From: Spirochaetales bacterium | GTDB lineage: Bacteria; Spirochaetota; Spirochaetia; Sphaerochaetales; Sphaerochaetaceae | Reading direction: 5' to 3' | Assembly: GCA_017632495.1 (NCBI GenBank) | Contig: JAGBRG010000316.1 | Location: forward strand, 1-5,931 | Length of the DNA: 5,931 bases | Shown here: positions 1 to 5,443 of the stretch, in pieces | How the letters are laid out: the number at the start of each line of letters is the position of its first letter | How positions within the stretch are numbered: the first letter of the stretch is position 1 | Notes under the pieces: generated by a model | Databases searched by the model: none | What the model saw: only the letters and a program-made list of their open reading frames with translations | Told to the model about the DNA's origin: nothing | Position numbers and translations under genes: made by a program

Positions 1-72
1 AGCCAGAAAAGGGAATCGAACCCTTGACCTGCTCATTACGAGTGAGCTGCTCTACCCCTGAGCTAATCTGGC
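1..72 (-). tRNA. tRNA-Thr(CGT)
   Basis: The reverse strand folds as a complete cloverleaf of 72 bases. It has an acceptor stem GCCAGAT/TTCTGGC, a D stem GCTC/GAGC, a 5-bp anticodon stem GCTCA/TGAGC with loop CTCGTAA, and a T arm AAGGG-TTCGATT-CCCTT. The anticodon CGT (plus-strand positions 38-40) reads the threonine codon ACG. Window position 1 is the discriminator base (U in the RNA), so the 3' end is at the window edge and an encoded CCA cannot be excluded from this view alone. The last acceptor pair (7-66) is a U-U mismatch, which is tolerated in some tRNAs. U36 followed by A37 is the usual context for t6A modification, whose enzyme TsaD is encoded 326 bases away on the other strand. Confidence 0.95.
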
Positions 73-83
73 GTACGTTGCCA

Positions 84-112
84 AGATTACCCAATCTATC
101 TGTATTTGTAAA
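84..112 (-). promoter_or_regulatory. Predicted sigma-70-type promoter for tRNA-Thr
   Basis: Read on the minus strand, a -35 element TTTACA (112-107) is followed after exactly 17 bp by TAATCT (89-84). Transcription would begin near 77, a few bases before the tRNA 5' end at 72. The -10 is identical in sequence and spacing to the one proposed for the tRNA-Gln operon (1418-1446), which strengthens both. This is a motif-based prediction only. Confidence 0.55.
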
Positions 113-120
113 TAAGTCTG

Positions 121-149
121 TTGACTATTTGTAATCTCGAAGTTACTTT
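121..149 (+). promoter_or_regulatory. Possible promoter for the 80-aa ORF and tsaD
   Basis: TTGACT (121-126) lies 17 bp before TACTTT (144-149). The -35 is good and the -10 is weak. This pair would start transcription at about 156, the first base of the ORF, giving a leaderless mRNA. That would fit the absence of a clear Shine-Dalgarno sequence. An alternative -10, TAATCT at 132-137, matches the tRNA promoters but has only a poor -35 (TAAATA, 109-114) and would give a leader of about 12 bases. I cannot decide between them from sequence. Confidence 0.35.
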
Positions 150-155
150 TAGAGC

Positions 156-398
156 ATGAACAGAATCATGATCGTACCATCGACCGATGAGCTCCTTTCT
201 TCAAAGAAGAATAAGCGCGGAGCCAAGGTCTACGGAATGCCCCTCTCAAAGGAAATAGTCTCTTATATTGATGATGCGGCCCCACAGGCCAATCAGCAGA
301 GGCTGATTGATATGTTCTTTGCGGGCAAGTTCTCACCGATAACAGTTGATGAAGACTACGATGATGATATTGACGATTTCCTAAACGGTGATGTCTGA
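156..398 (+). CDS. Hypothetical 80-aa protein with acidic C-terminus, upstream of tsaD
   Basis: I do not recognise this protein. It is 80 residues long, with no signal peptide or membrane segment. A short basic patch (KKNKRGAK, residues 17-24) is followed by a mixed middle part and a strongly acidic tail (DEDYDDDIDD, residues 65-74). Its stop codon overlaps the tsaD start in a TGATG arrangement, which suggests translational coupling and is the main reason to believe it is real. In-frame stops at 132 and 150 limit the start to the ATG at 156 or the ATG at 168. Neither has a convincing ribosome binding site, so initiation may be leaderless. The charge split could suit a small binding or regulatory protein, but no function can be assigned. 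The antisense ORF over the same bases (166-489) reads into tsaD and is rejected. Confidence 0.65.
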   Translation: MNRIMIVPSTDELLSSKKNKRGAKVYGMPLSKEIVSYIDDAAPQANQQRLIDMFFAGKFSPITVDEDYDDDIDDFLNGDV

Positions 399-1408
399 TG
401 TACGTACTGGGTATAGAAACCTCTTGTGATGAATGTTCCGCGGCCATTGTAGAAGACGGCAGAAACATCCTTTCAAATGTAATTGCCACTCAGATTGAGC
501 TTCACAGGCCTTTTGACGGTGTTGTTCCTGAGCTTGCCTCGCGTCTTCATACTGAATGGATATCCCAGGTCGTTGATGCGGCTGTAAAGCAGGCGGGCAT
601 CAAGAAAGAGGATATTGGGGCTATTGCGGCAACGGCAAGACCGGGCCTTTTGGGGTCTTTGTTGGTGGGTCTTAACTTCGCAAAAGGTCTTGCCTCTGTT
701 TTGGATGTTCCGTTTATTGGAATTGACCACATCAGGGCACATCTTTATGCTCCGCAGATTGAGCATCCTTTGGAGTATCCGTATCTCGGAGTCCTTCTTT
801 CAGGCGGCCACACGGTAATATGCAGAGTTGACAGCTATGACAGCATTGAGGTTCTTGGAACCACGGTTGACGATGCAATAGGAGAGGCCTTTGACAAGGT
901 TGCAAAGCATTATGGTCTTGGCTATCCTGGCGGAGTCATGATCGACCGTCTTGCACAGAAAGGCGATCCCATGGCCTTTAAGTTCTCGGGTCCCAAGATG
1001 AGCTCTGACTATCATCCTTATGACATTTCATATTCAGGCTTAAAGACGGCTGTCATCAACCAGCTTGATATCTTCTCCACAGGAAAGCCTGCTACGCCTG
1101 AGAACATTGCAGCATCATTTCAGAGAGTTGCCGTGGGAATGCTTATCAAGAGGGTTGAAAAGGCACTGAAGGACACAGGCCTTAAGCGCATTTCCGCAGG
1201 AGGCGGTGTTGCCGCCAACTCGCTTGTCAGAAGCTCACTTTTGGCCTTTGAGAAAGACGGCTATGAGGTATCGTTTCCAAGTCTAAAGCTTTGCACTGAT
1301 AATGGCGCCATGGTTGCAGGTCTTGGTTACAGATATATTCAGGACGGATTTCGCTCTGATTTCAGCCTGAGTGCATCGGCAAGAGTCAGCGCATTCAAGA
1401 AGAGTTGA
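398..1408 (+). CDS. tsaD: tRNA N6-adenosine threonylcarbamoyltransferase TsaD
   Basis: TsaD transfers the threonylcarbamoyl group from threonylcarbamoyl-AMP to A37 of tRNAs that read ANN codons, giving t6A. In bacteria it works in the cytoplasm with TsaB and TsaE. The 336-residue length is normal for the family. Visible motifs are GIETSCDE near residues 5-12, the metal-binding pair His111 and His115 (HIRAHL), SGGHT 135-139, GYPGG 175-179, YSGLK 212-216, GGGVAAN 268-274 and CTDNGAM 299-305, with Asp301 as the third metal ligand. All expected catalytic residues are present, so the enzyme should be active. The ATG shares one base with the stop of the preceding ORF, and a weak GGTGA (387-391) lies five to six bases upstream, so translation may depend partly on coupling. 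The phrase HPYDISYSGLKTAVINQ recalls spirochaetal TsaD. No clear terminator follows before the tRNA promoter. Confidence 0.96.
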   Translation: MYVLGIETSCDECSAAIVEDGRNILSNVIATQIELHRPFDGVVPELASRLHTEWISQVVDAAVKQAGIKKEDIGAIAATARPGLLGSLLVGLNFAKGLASVLDVPFIGIDHIRAHLYAPQIEHPLEYPYLGVLLSGGHTVICRVDSYDSIEVLGTTVDDAIGEAFDKVAKHYGLGYPGGVMIDRLAQKGDPMAFKFSGPKMSSDYHPYDISYSGLKTAVINQLDIFSTGKPATPENIAASFQRVAVGMLIKRVEKALKDTGLKRISAGGGVAANSLVRSSLLAFEKDGYEVSFPSLKLCTDNGAMVAGLGYRYIQDGFRSDFSLSASARVSAFKKS

Positions 1409-1417
1409 TGAAATCTA

Positions 1418-1446
1418 TTGACAGAACATTTGGTTTTTTGTAATCT
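1418..1446 (+). promoter_or_regulatory. Predicted promoter of the tRNA-Gln/tRNA-Glu operon
   Basis: A perfect -35 TTGACA (1418-1423) is followed by a 17-bp spacer and TAATCT (1441-1446), directly preceded by TG-like sequence (TTTTTGTAATCT). Transcription would begin near 1453, about 15 bases before tRNA-Gln. The same -10 with the same spacing precedes tRNA-Thr on the other strand. With no other promoter visible downstream, this may also serve the ABC-F and coaX genes. Confidence 0.65.
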
Positions 1447-1456
1447 CCAAATGTTC
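1424..1456 (+). repeat. Perfect 10-bp inverted repeat enclosing the tRNA promoter -10
   Basis: GAACATTTGG (1424-1433) and CCAAATGTTC (1447-1456) are exact reverse complements separated by 13 bases. The left arm begins at the base after the -35 hexamer, and the right arm begins at the base after the -10 hexamer. Centre-to-centre distance is 23 bp, about two helical turns. It could be an operator for a dimeric regulator or a hairpin at the end of the tsaD transcript. The U-rich stretch further on (ATTTTTGG, 1463-1470) is too far away for a standard intrinsic terminator. Confidence 0.7.
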
Positions 1457-1467
1457 GTTTGGATTTT

Positions 1468-1538
1468 TGGGATGTAGTGTAATGGTAACACTGCAGATTC
1501 TGGTTCTGCCTTTGGGGGTTCGAATCCCTCCATCCCAG
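1468..1538 (+). tRNA. tRNA-Gln(CTG)
   Basis: A full cloverleaf of 71 bases: acceptor TGGGATG/CATCCCA (the U1-A72 start is typical of glutamine tRNAs), D stem GTGT/ACAC, anticodon stem GCAGA/TCTGC with loop TTCTGGT, and a T arm with TTCGAAT. The anticodon CTG (1500-1502) reads CAG. The discriminator is G at 1538 and the following bases TAGG show that CCA is not encoded. Position 37 is G, so this is not a t6A substrate. Confidence 0.95.
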
Positions 1539-1557
1539 TAGGACCAAAAAACTAGAT

Positions 1558-1629
1558 GGTTCCATCGTCTAGGGGTTAGGACGGGAGATTCTCAGTCTCT
1601 AAACAGGGGTTCGATTCCCCTTGGAACTA
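1558..1629 (+). tRNA. tRNA-Glu(CTC)
   Basis: A 72-base cloverleaf: acceptor GGTTCCA/TGGAACT (the first pair is G-U), D stem GTCT/GGAC, anticodon stem GGAGA/TCTCT with loop TTCTCAG, and T arm AGGGG-TTCGATT-CCCCT. The anticodon CTC (1591-1593) reads GAG. It follows tRNA-Gln by 19 bases with no promoter between them, so the two are probably processed from one transcript. CCA is not encoded; the discriminator A1629 runs directly into the terminator stem. Confidence 0.94.
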
Positions 1630-1630
1630 A

Positions 1631-1656
1631 AGGCAACCCATCTGGGTTGCCTTTTT
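1631..1656 (+). terminator. Intrinsic terminator after tRNA-Glu
   Basis: AGGCAACCC (1631-1639) pairs perfectly with GGGTTGCCT (1644-1652) around a four-base loop ATCT. The stem can be extended by A-U pairs and is followed by TTTTT (1652-1656). It is a strong rho-independent terminator for the tRNA pair. The next gene starts only 18 bases after the T-run, so expression of that gene must come from read-through unless an unseen promoter exists. Confidence 0.88.
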
Positions 1657-1674
1657 CGTTATAAGGAGAAAGCG

Positions 1675-3309
1675 ATGATTACTGCTTCCGATATTTCTCT
1701 GTCTTACGGAACACAGGTTCTGTTCAAGAATGTGAACATCAAGTTCACTCCGGGAAACTGCTACGGAATCATCGGTGCCAACGGCGCCGGTAAATCCACA
1801 TTCCTCAAAATCCTTTCAGGTGAGATAGAGCCGGATACCGGAGAGATCATCATCACTCCGGGTCAGAGAATGGCCGTACTCAGGCAGGACCATTTTGCTT
1901 TCAACGACTACAGCATCATGGATACCGTCATCATGGGATTCAAGAAGCTGTATGACGTCAGAAAGGAGAGGGATGAAATCTATTCCAAGGCCGAATTCTC
2001 CGAAGAAGACGGAATCAGGGCAGCTGAGCTTGAAGGCGAGTTCGCAGAGCTTGGCGGCTGGGAAGCCGAGGCCGATGCCGGAGTCCTTTTGGACGGACTT
2101 GGAATTCCTGTGCCCATGCATGACAAGATGATGAAGGATGTAGAGGATAACGTCAAAGTCCGAGTCCTTCTTGCTCAGGCACTTTTCGGAAACCCCGATA
2201 TCCTTCTTCTGGATGAGCCTACCAACCACCTTGATCTTGAGTCCATTCACTGGCTTGAGGACTTTCTGAGCACTTTCAACAACACTGTCATCGTTGTATC
2301 GCACGACAGACACTTTCTGAATACCGTCTGTACTCATATTGCAGACATTGATTTCGGAAAGATTCAGCTCTATGTCGGAAACTACGATTTCTGGTACATG
2401 TCCAGCCAGCTGATAGCAAAGCAGATGAAGGATGAGAAAAAGCGCCGTGAAGAGAAGATTGCAGAGCTTAAGGAGTTCATCCTCCGCTTCTCAAGCAACG
2501 TTGCAAAGGCCCGTCAGGCTACAAGCCGTAAAAAGCTCATCGACAAGCTTACAATCGACGATATTCAGCCTTCAAGCCGCCGCTTTCCATATGTTGCATT
2601 CAAACCTAACCGTGATTGCGGAAAGAACATCCTTGAAATCAAGGGCCTTACAAAGACAATCGACGGTCAGAAGGTTCTTGATAAGCTGAATCTTCTTGTG
2701 AATAACGGGGATAAGATTGCTTTTGTAGGTCCGAACCATTTTGCAAAGACAGTTTTGTTTGAGATCATCACAGGCAACATGGCTCCTGATGACGGAGAAT
2801 ACCTTTGGGGCGTCACAACTAGCCAGGGCTATTTTCCCAAGAACAATGACTCTCTTTTCACAGAGGACATGAGCATCACCGACTGGCTTGGTCAGTTTGT
2901 AGAGGATGCAGATGAGACATATCTCAGATCCTTCTTGGGAAGAATGCTCTTTTCAGGTGATGAGGCATTAAAGAGCTGTAAGGTCCTATCTGGTGGAGAG
3001 AAGGTAAGATGTGTTCTGGCAAAGCTTATGCTTGAGGGTGCAAACTGCCTGATTTTTGATGAGCCTACAAGCCATCTTGATCTTGAGGCCATCCAGAGCC
3101 TTAACAACGGTCTTATCGATTTTTCAGGAGTTGTTTTATTTAACTCACACGACCACCAGTTCGTAGACTCCATTGCAAACAGAATCATAGAGTTCACTCC
3201 AAAGGGAGTCATTGACCGCTATATGAAGTTTGATGACTACATGGCAGATCCTGCTATCAGGGCCCTTAGGATGGAGATGTACGGATCTAAGAACGCAGTT
3301 GCCCTGTGA
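1675..3309 (+). CDS. YbiT-type ABC-F ATPase, ribosome-associated
   Basis: This 544-aa protein has two ABC ATPase domains joined by a charged linker and no membrane segment, the ABC-F layout. It resembles E. coli YbiT throughout. ABC-F proteins bind the ribosomal E site and act on translation. Domain 1 has Walker A GANGAGKST (34-42), Walker B with Glu181, and SHD 209-211, but its signature region (about 156-164, VEDNVKVRV) lacks LSGG, as in YbiT. The basic linker spans about 240-300. Domain 2 has LSGGE 438-442, Walker B with Glu463 and SHD 491-493, but its Walker A reads GPNHFAKT (352-359), with Ala for the usual last Gly. The ATG at 1675 was chosen because AAGGAG (1663-1668) lies six bases upstream. 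An in-frame TTG at 1621 is rejected because it lies inside tRNA-Glu and the terminator. coaX follows after 13 bases. Confidence 0.92.
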   Translation: MITASDISLSYGTQVLFKNVNIKFTPGNCYGIIGANGAGKSTFLKILSGEIEPDTGEIIITPGQRMAVLRQDHFAFNDYSIMDTVIMGFKKLYDVRKERDEIYSKAEFSEEDGIRAAELEGEFAELGGWEAEADAGVLLDGLGIPVPMHDKMMKDVEDNVKVRVLLAQALFGNPDILLLDEPTNHLDLESIHWLEDFLSTFNNTVIVVSHDRHFLNTVCTHIADIDFGKIQLYVGNYDFWYMSSQLIAKQMKDEKKRREEKIAELKEFILRFSSNVAKARQATSRKKLIDKLTIDDIQPSSRRFPYVAFKPNRDCGKNILEIKGLTKTIDGQKVLDKLNLLVNNGDKIAFVGPNHFAKTVLFEIITGNMAPDDGEYLWGVTTSQGYFPKNNDSLFTEDMSITDWLGQFVEDADETYLRSFLGRMLFSGDEALKSCKVLSGGEKVRCVLAKLMLEGANCLIFDEPTSHLDLEAIQSLNNGLIDFSGVVLFNSHDHQFVDSIANRIIEFTPKGVIDRYMKFDDYMADPAIRALRMEMYGSKNAVAL

Positions 3310-3322
3310 TTGAGGATTATTT

Positions 3323-4072
3323 ATGGCTGATAAAGACATTATTCTTGCAATAGACATCGGAAACACCAATATTACAATGTCTACTCATGATGGAAAGGAT
3401 TGGGGTGATGTTGTCAGGGTTAAGACTAAAAGTAAGACTTCCGTTCTGGAGACTCTGAACAAGGTCAGGCAGATGAAGTTCACAAAGTCTGTCATAAGCA
3501 GTGTTGTTCCTAATATCACAGGCTCCATCGTTGAAGGTGTCAGACAGATCAGTAATAAAAATCCTGTTGTCGTTGGAATTGATATTGAAACAGGTCTGGA
3601 TAAGGCCTCGATTCCGCCTGAGATAGGTTCAGATATTCTTTGCAATCTCATTGCAGCCCATAAGCTATATCCTTCTGAGTATGTACTGGTTGCTGATTTC
3701 GGAACAGCTTTCACAACTGAGACAGTATCTCCTGAAGGAAAGGTCTTGGGTGTTACAATCGGGCCGGGAATGATGACATCGGTCAAGGCTCTGTTTGAGA
3801 CAGCAGCTCAGATCCCCCAGATTAGACTTGATATTCCTTCAACGGCTTTGGGTCGGGACACAGTGGCCTCGATCCGTGCAGGTGTAATCTACGGCTTCAT
3901 GGGCCAGCTTGTGGGAATAGTGAATCAGGTTGAGAAAGAAATCGGTCATAAGCTTGTTGTCATTGCAACAGGAGGCTTTTCCAAGTATCTGGAAGGCTAT
4001 ATCTATGTGAACAAGGCCGATGTGAAGCATACCCTGGAGGGTGCGAGACTTGCATGTCTGATGAACAGCTGA
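3323..4072 (+). CDS. coaX: Type III pantothenate kinase CoaX
   Basis: CoaX phosphorylates pantothenate with ATP, the first step of coenzyme A synthesis, in the cytoplasm; the family works as a dimer. The 249-aa length is typical. Motifs seen are the phosphate-binding DIGNTN (11-16), GSD with the likely catalytic Asp104, DFGTAFT (125-131), GPG 147-149, GRDT with Thr180, GVIYG 187-191 and ATGG 215-218. Two changes stand out. The usual G-A-D-R motif reads GSDI, losing an Arg that contacts pantothenate in characterised enzymes, and the Tyr normally about ten residues earlier (KYxxP) is absent. The overall fold is intact, so I still call it CoaX, but its activity or substrate may differ. The SD GAGGA (3312-3316) is six bases before the ATG. 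It lies 13 bases after the ABC-F gene and overlaps the next gene by 19 bases, indicating one operon. Confidence 0.87.
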   Translation: MADKDIILAIDIGNTNITMSTHDGKDWGDVVRVKTKSKTSVLETLNKVRQMKFTKSVISSVVPNITGSIVEGVRQISNKNPVVVGIDIETGLDKASIPPEIGSDILCNLIAAHKLYPSEYVLVADFGTAFTTETVSPEGKVLGVTIGPGMMTSVKALFETAAQIPQIRLDIPSTALGRDTVASIRAGVIYGFMGQLVGIVNQVEKEIGHKLVVIATGGFSKYLEGYIYVNKADVKHTLEGARLACLMNS

Positions 4073-5100
4073 CATATGCCAAAGCAATTGTAAATGATCT
4101 TTTGGCCCTTCGTCTGGGGGATGCTCTTTCGATAAACACGGAAGAGTCTGATGTGCCGTTTGCAAAGCTTGTTGCAAAAGAGGCCCTGTCTGTTACCGAT
4201 GTGACTGTGAAGATTGTCGTGACAAACAACGGAAAGCCGACTCAGGTTCTGGAGTTTGACCCGACGCCTCCTGCACATCTTCCCAGATCCTATGCCATGC
4301 TAAGGCTATCGCATGTCAGAAAAGCTGTTGATGCGGGCTCTTGTCTTGATGTAATTGTCGACTCAAATGATATGGGTGCCATTCAGAAGCTTGGCCATCT
4401 TGCAGATCCTGTGGTTCTTGACAGAAGAATCGCCGTTCCCTGGTGTGTGGCCGAGGTTTTTGATGACGATGATTATTCTTCCTGGGAGGCTTTGGGGAGA
4501 AAGATAGCACTTAACATTCCCAACCAGAGTCTTTCTGCCATGTACAGAAGTAAAAGCCTTGAGAATTCGGATATAGCGGAGCTGTATTTTACAGGAGAAG
4601 GAACTGATTTTTCCGTCAGTGTTCCCAAAGAGAGCCTGTTTGCAGGAGGCCATAAGGTTCTTCAGTCAGGACGTGAGTTTCTCACAGGCATGGACTTTGA
4701 CAGGCTGTCTTTCCTTGTGGATAAGGACTCGGTCAACGGCTATTTCACAGCTGATGTCACCGTCATGGGAAAAAGACAGCGCATAAGGTTCGAATTTCTG
4801 GATGGAAGACTTGTTTCCTGGTCAGAGAGCTCTGAACTTGAAAGACTTTTATCCTTTGATGAGCAGCTTAAAAGAGTAGGCTACATCTCAATGAGGGACA
4901 ACGAGGTGATTGTGAATCTTGGAGGAGCTATTCTAGACGCCTTGTCCGATGTTCCTATTTCCGAGGAACTTCTTCCTTCATGGTTCAACATGAGCCTGTA
5001 TACTCTGCGCTGTCATTTGGGAAGAAGCATTGATATTTGTTCTACGGATGGCAACGGGATTTCCAAGGTTCTTGCCAAGAACGGAGTTTTCGTTGAATAA
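4054..5100 (+). CDS. M29 aminopeptidase-like protein, probably catalytically inactive
   Basis: The 348-aa product follows the plan of M29 metallo-aminopeptidases (AmpS/PepS/AmpT): an alpha/beta N-terminal part, then RIAVPWCV (125-132), GEGTDFSVSVP (181-191) and IRFEFLDGRLVSW (244-256), all close to family landmarks. The family binds two metals through two Glu, two His, an Asp and a nearby Tyr. By eye these appear lost here: the segment matching (E)EVFT reads DFDRLSF (214-220), the position of the second Glu is Tyr277, the loop with the first His is gone, and the final H-x-D motif reads TLR (317-319). The protein is also about 60 residues shorter than usual. There is no signal peptide, so it should be cytoplasmic. 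It starts within the last 19 bases of coaX; GGAGG (4036-4040) lies 13 bases upstream, which is rather far. The function is unknown; a binding or regulatory role is possible. Confidence 0.68.
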   Translation: MSDEQLTYAKAIVNDLLALRLGDALSINTEESDVPFAKLVAKEALSVTDVTVKIVVTNNGKPTQVLEFDPTPPAHLPRSYAMLRLSHVRKAVDAGSCLDVIVDSNDMGAIQKLGHLADPVVLDRRIAVPWCVAEVFDDDDYSSWEALGRKIALNIPNQSLSAMYRSKSLENSDIAELYFTGEGTDFSVSVPKESLFAGGHKVLQSGREFLTGMDFDRLSFLVDKDSVNGYFTADVTVMGKRQRIRFEFLDGRLVSWSESSELERLLSFDEQLKRVGYISMRDNEVIVNLGGAILDALSDVPISEELLPSWFNMSLYTLRCHLGRSIDICSTDGNGISKVLAKNGVFVE

Positions 5101-5104
5101 ACTA

Positions 5105-5133
5105 TGGACAAAGTTCTTATGTAATGATATTTT
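5105..5133 (+). promoter_or_regulatory. Predicted rpsU promoter
   Basis: TGGACA (5105-5110) and TATTTT (5128-5133) are separated by 17 bp and begin five bases after the stop codon of the M29-like gene. Transcription would start near 5140, giving a leader of roughly 37 bases. No terminator is seen before it, so read-through from the upstream operon may add to rpsU expression. Confidence 0.5.
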
Positions 5134-5160
5134 AAATCCGATTCTTGAGCTATTAGGCAG

Positions 5161-5169
5161 AGGGGGTGA
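5161..5169 (+). promoter_or_regulatory. Extended Shine-Dalgarno of rpsU
   Basis: AGGGGGTGA differs at a single base from the full anti-SD complement AGGAGGTGA and sits seven bases before the ATG at 5177. It is the strongest ribosome binding site in the window, as expected for an abundant ribosomal protein, and it fixes the start at 5177 rather than at the other-frame ATG at 5166. Confidence 0.8.
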
Positions 5170-5176
5170 GTTATAA

Positions 5177-5386
5177 ATGGCATACGTTAAAGTCGATGAG
5201 ACTGAACCACTTGAGAAAGCTATCAAGCGTTTCAAGAGAATGGTTGAGAAGGAAGGCGTCATCCGTGAGTTCAAGATGCGCGAGTACTTCGAGAAGCCGT
5301 CTGCAATTCAGCACCGCAAGAACAAGGCACTTGCTCGCAAGCAGATGCTGAAGGTCAAGAAGATGCGCAATTCAAAGGCATATTGA
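5177..5386 (+). CDS. rpsU: 30S ribosomal protein S21
   Basis: S21 is a small basic protein of the 30S subunit, placed near the 3' end of 16S rRNA where the Shine-Dalgarno helix forms, and helps initiation. The 69 residues match the family pattern: an N-terminal VKVDETEPLEKAIKRFKR, then EGVIREFKMREYFEKPS (about residues 26-42), and a Lys/Arg-rich C-terminal helix. The EKPS motif and IREFKxRE segment are diagnostic, and the MAYVKVDE opening with the KALARK segment is like spirochaetal S21 as I remember it. The gene has a strong SD, its own predicted promoter and a terminator about 24 bases after the stop, so it can be expressed as a single-gene unit. The reading frame 5166-5351 in another frame is a shadow. 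Confidence 0.96.
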   Translation: MAYVKVDETEPLEKAIKRFKRMVEKEGVIREFKMREYFEKPSAIQHRKNKALARKQMLKVKKMRNSKAY

Positions 5387-5409
5387 TTCAATACCTTGAT
5401 TTACGTGAG

Positions 5410-5443
5410 ATGGAGAGATCTGGATAAAGGTCTCTCCATTTTT
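5410..5443 (+). terminator. Intrinsic terminator after rpsU
   Basis: ATGGAGAGA (5410-5418) pairs with TCTCTCCAT (5431-5439). Two more inner pairs (T-G, C-G) close an eight-base loop TGGATAAA, and the stem ends in a run of T (5439-5443). This separates rpsU from the carbamate kinase gene. Confidence 0.88.

Noticed and set aside
81..126. Short inverted repeats AGATT/AATCT and AGTC/GACT in the tRNA-Thr/ORF intergenic region
   Set aside because: Arms of four to five bases are expected by chance in an A/T-rich spacer and do not line up with the promoter elements in a telling way.
1424..1470. Inverted repeat as a standard rho-independent terminator of tsaD
   Set aside because: The loop is 13 bases, the stem is A/T-rich in the middle, and no T-run follows directly; the nearest T stretch starts about seven bases later and is short. 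It is kept as an inverted repeat of open function.
1660..1665. TATAAG as a -10 for the ABC-F gene
   Set aside because: It overlaps the SD, has no -35 at 15-19 bp (the terminator stem lies there), and would start transcription after the ribosome binding site.
1621..1674. Upstream in-frame TTG start extending the ABC-F protein by 18 residues
   Set aside because: It would place the start inside the tRNA-Glu gene and run through the terminator hairpin. The added residues have no family counterpart, and a good SD sits before the ATG at 1675.
1816..2337. 173-codon minus-strand ORF
   Set aside because: It is fully antisense to conserved ABC-F domain 1, has no recognisable motif, and no RBS or promoter; it is a shadow of the real frame.
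3385..3786. 133-codon minus-strand ORF opposite coaX
   Set aside because: It is antisense to conserved CoaX motifs, and its translation has no family resemblance.
5166..5351. 61-codon ORF overlapping rpsU in another frame
   Set aside because: It overlaps a certain S21 gene, its start lies inside the rpsU SD, and its composition is that of an out-of-frame shadow.
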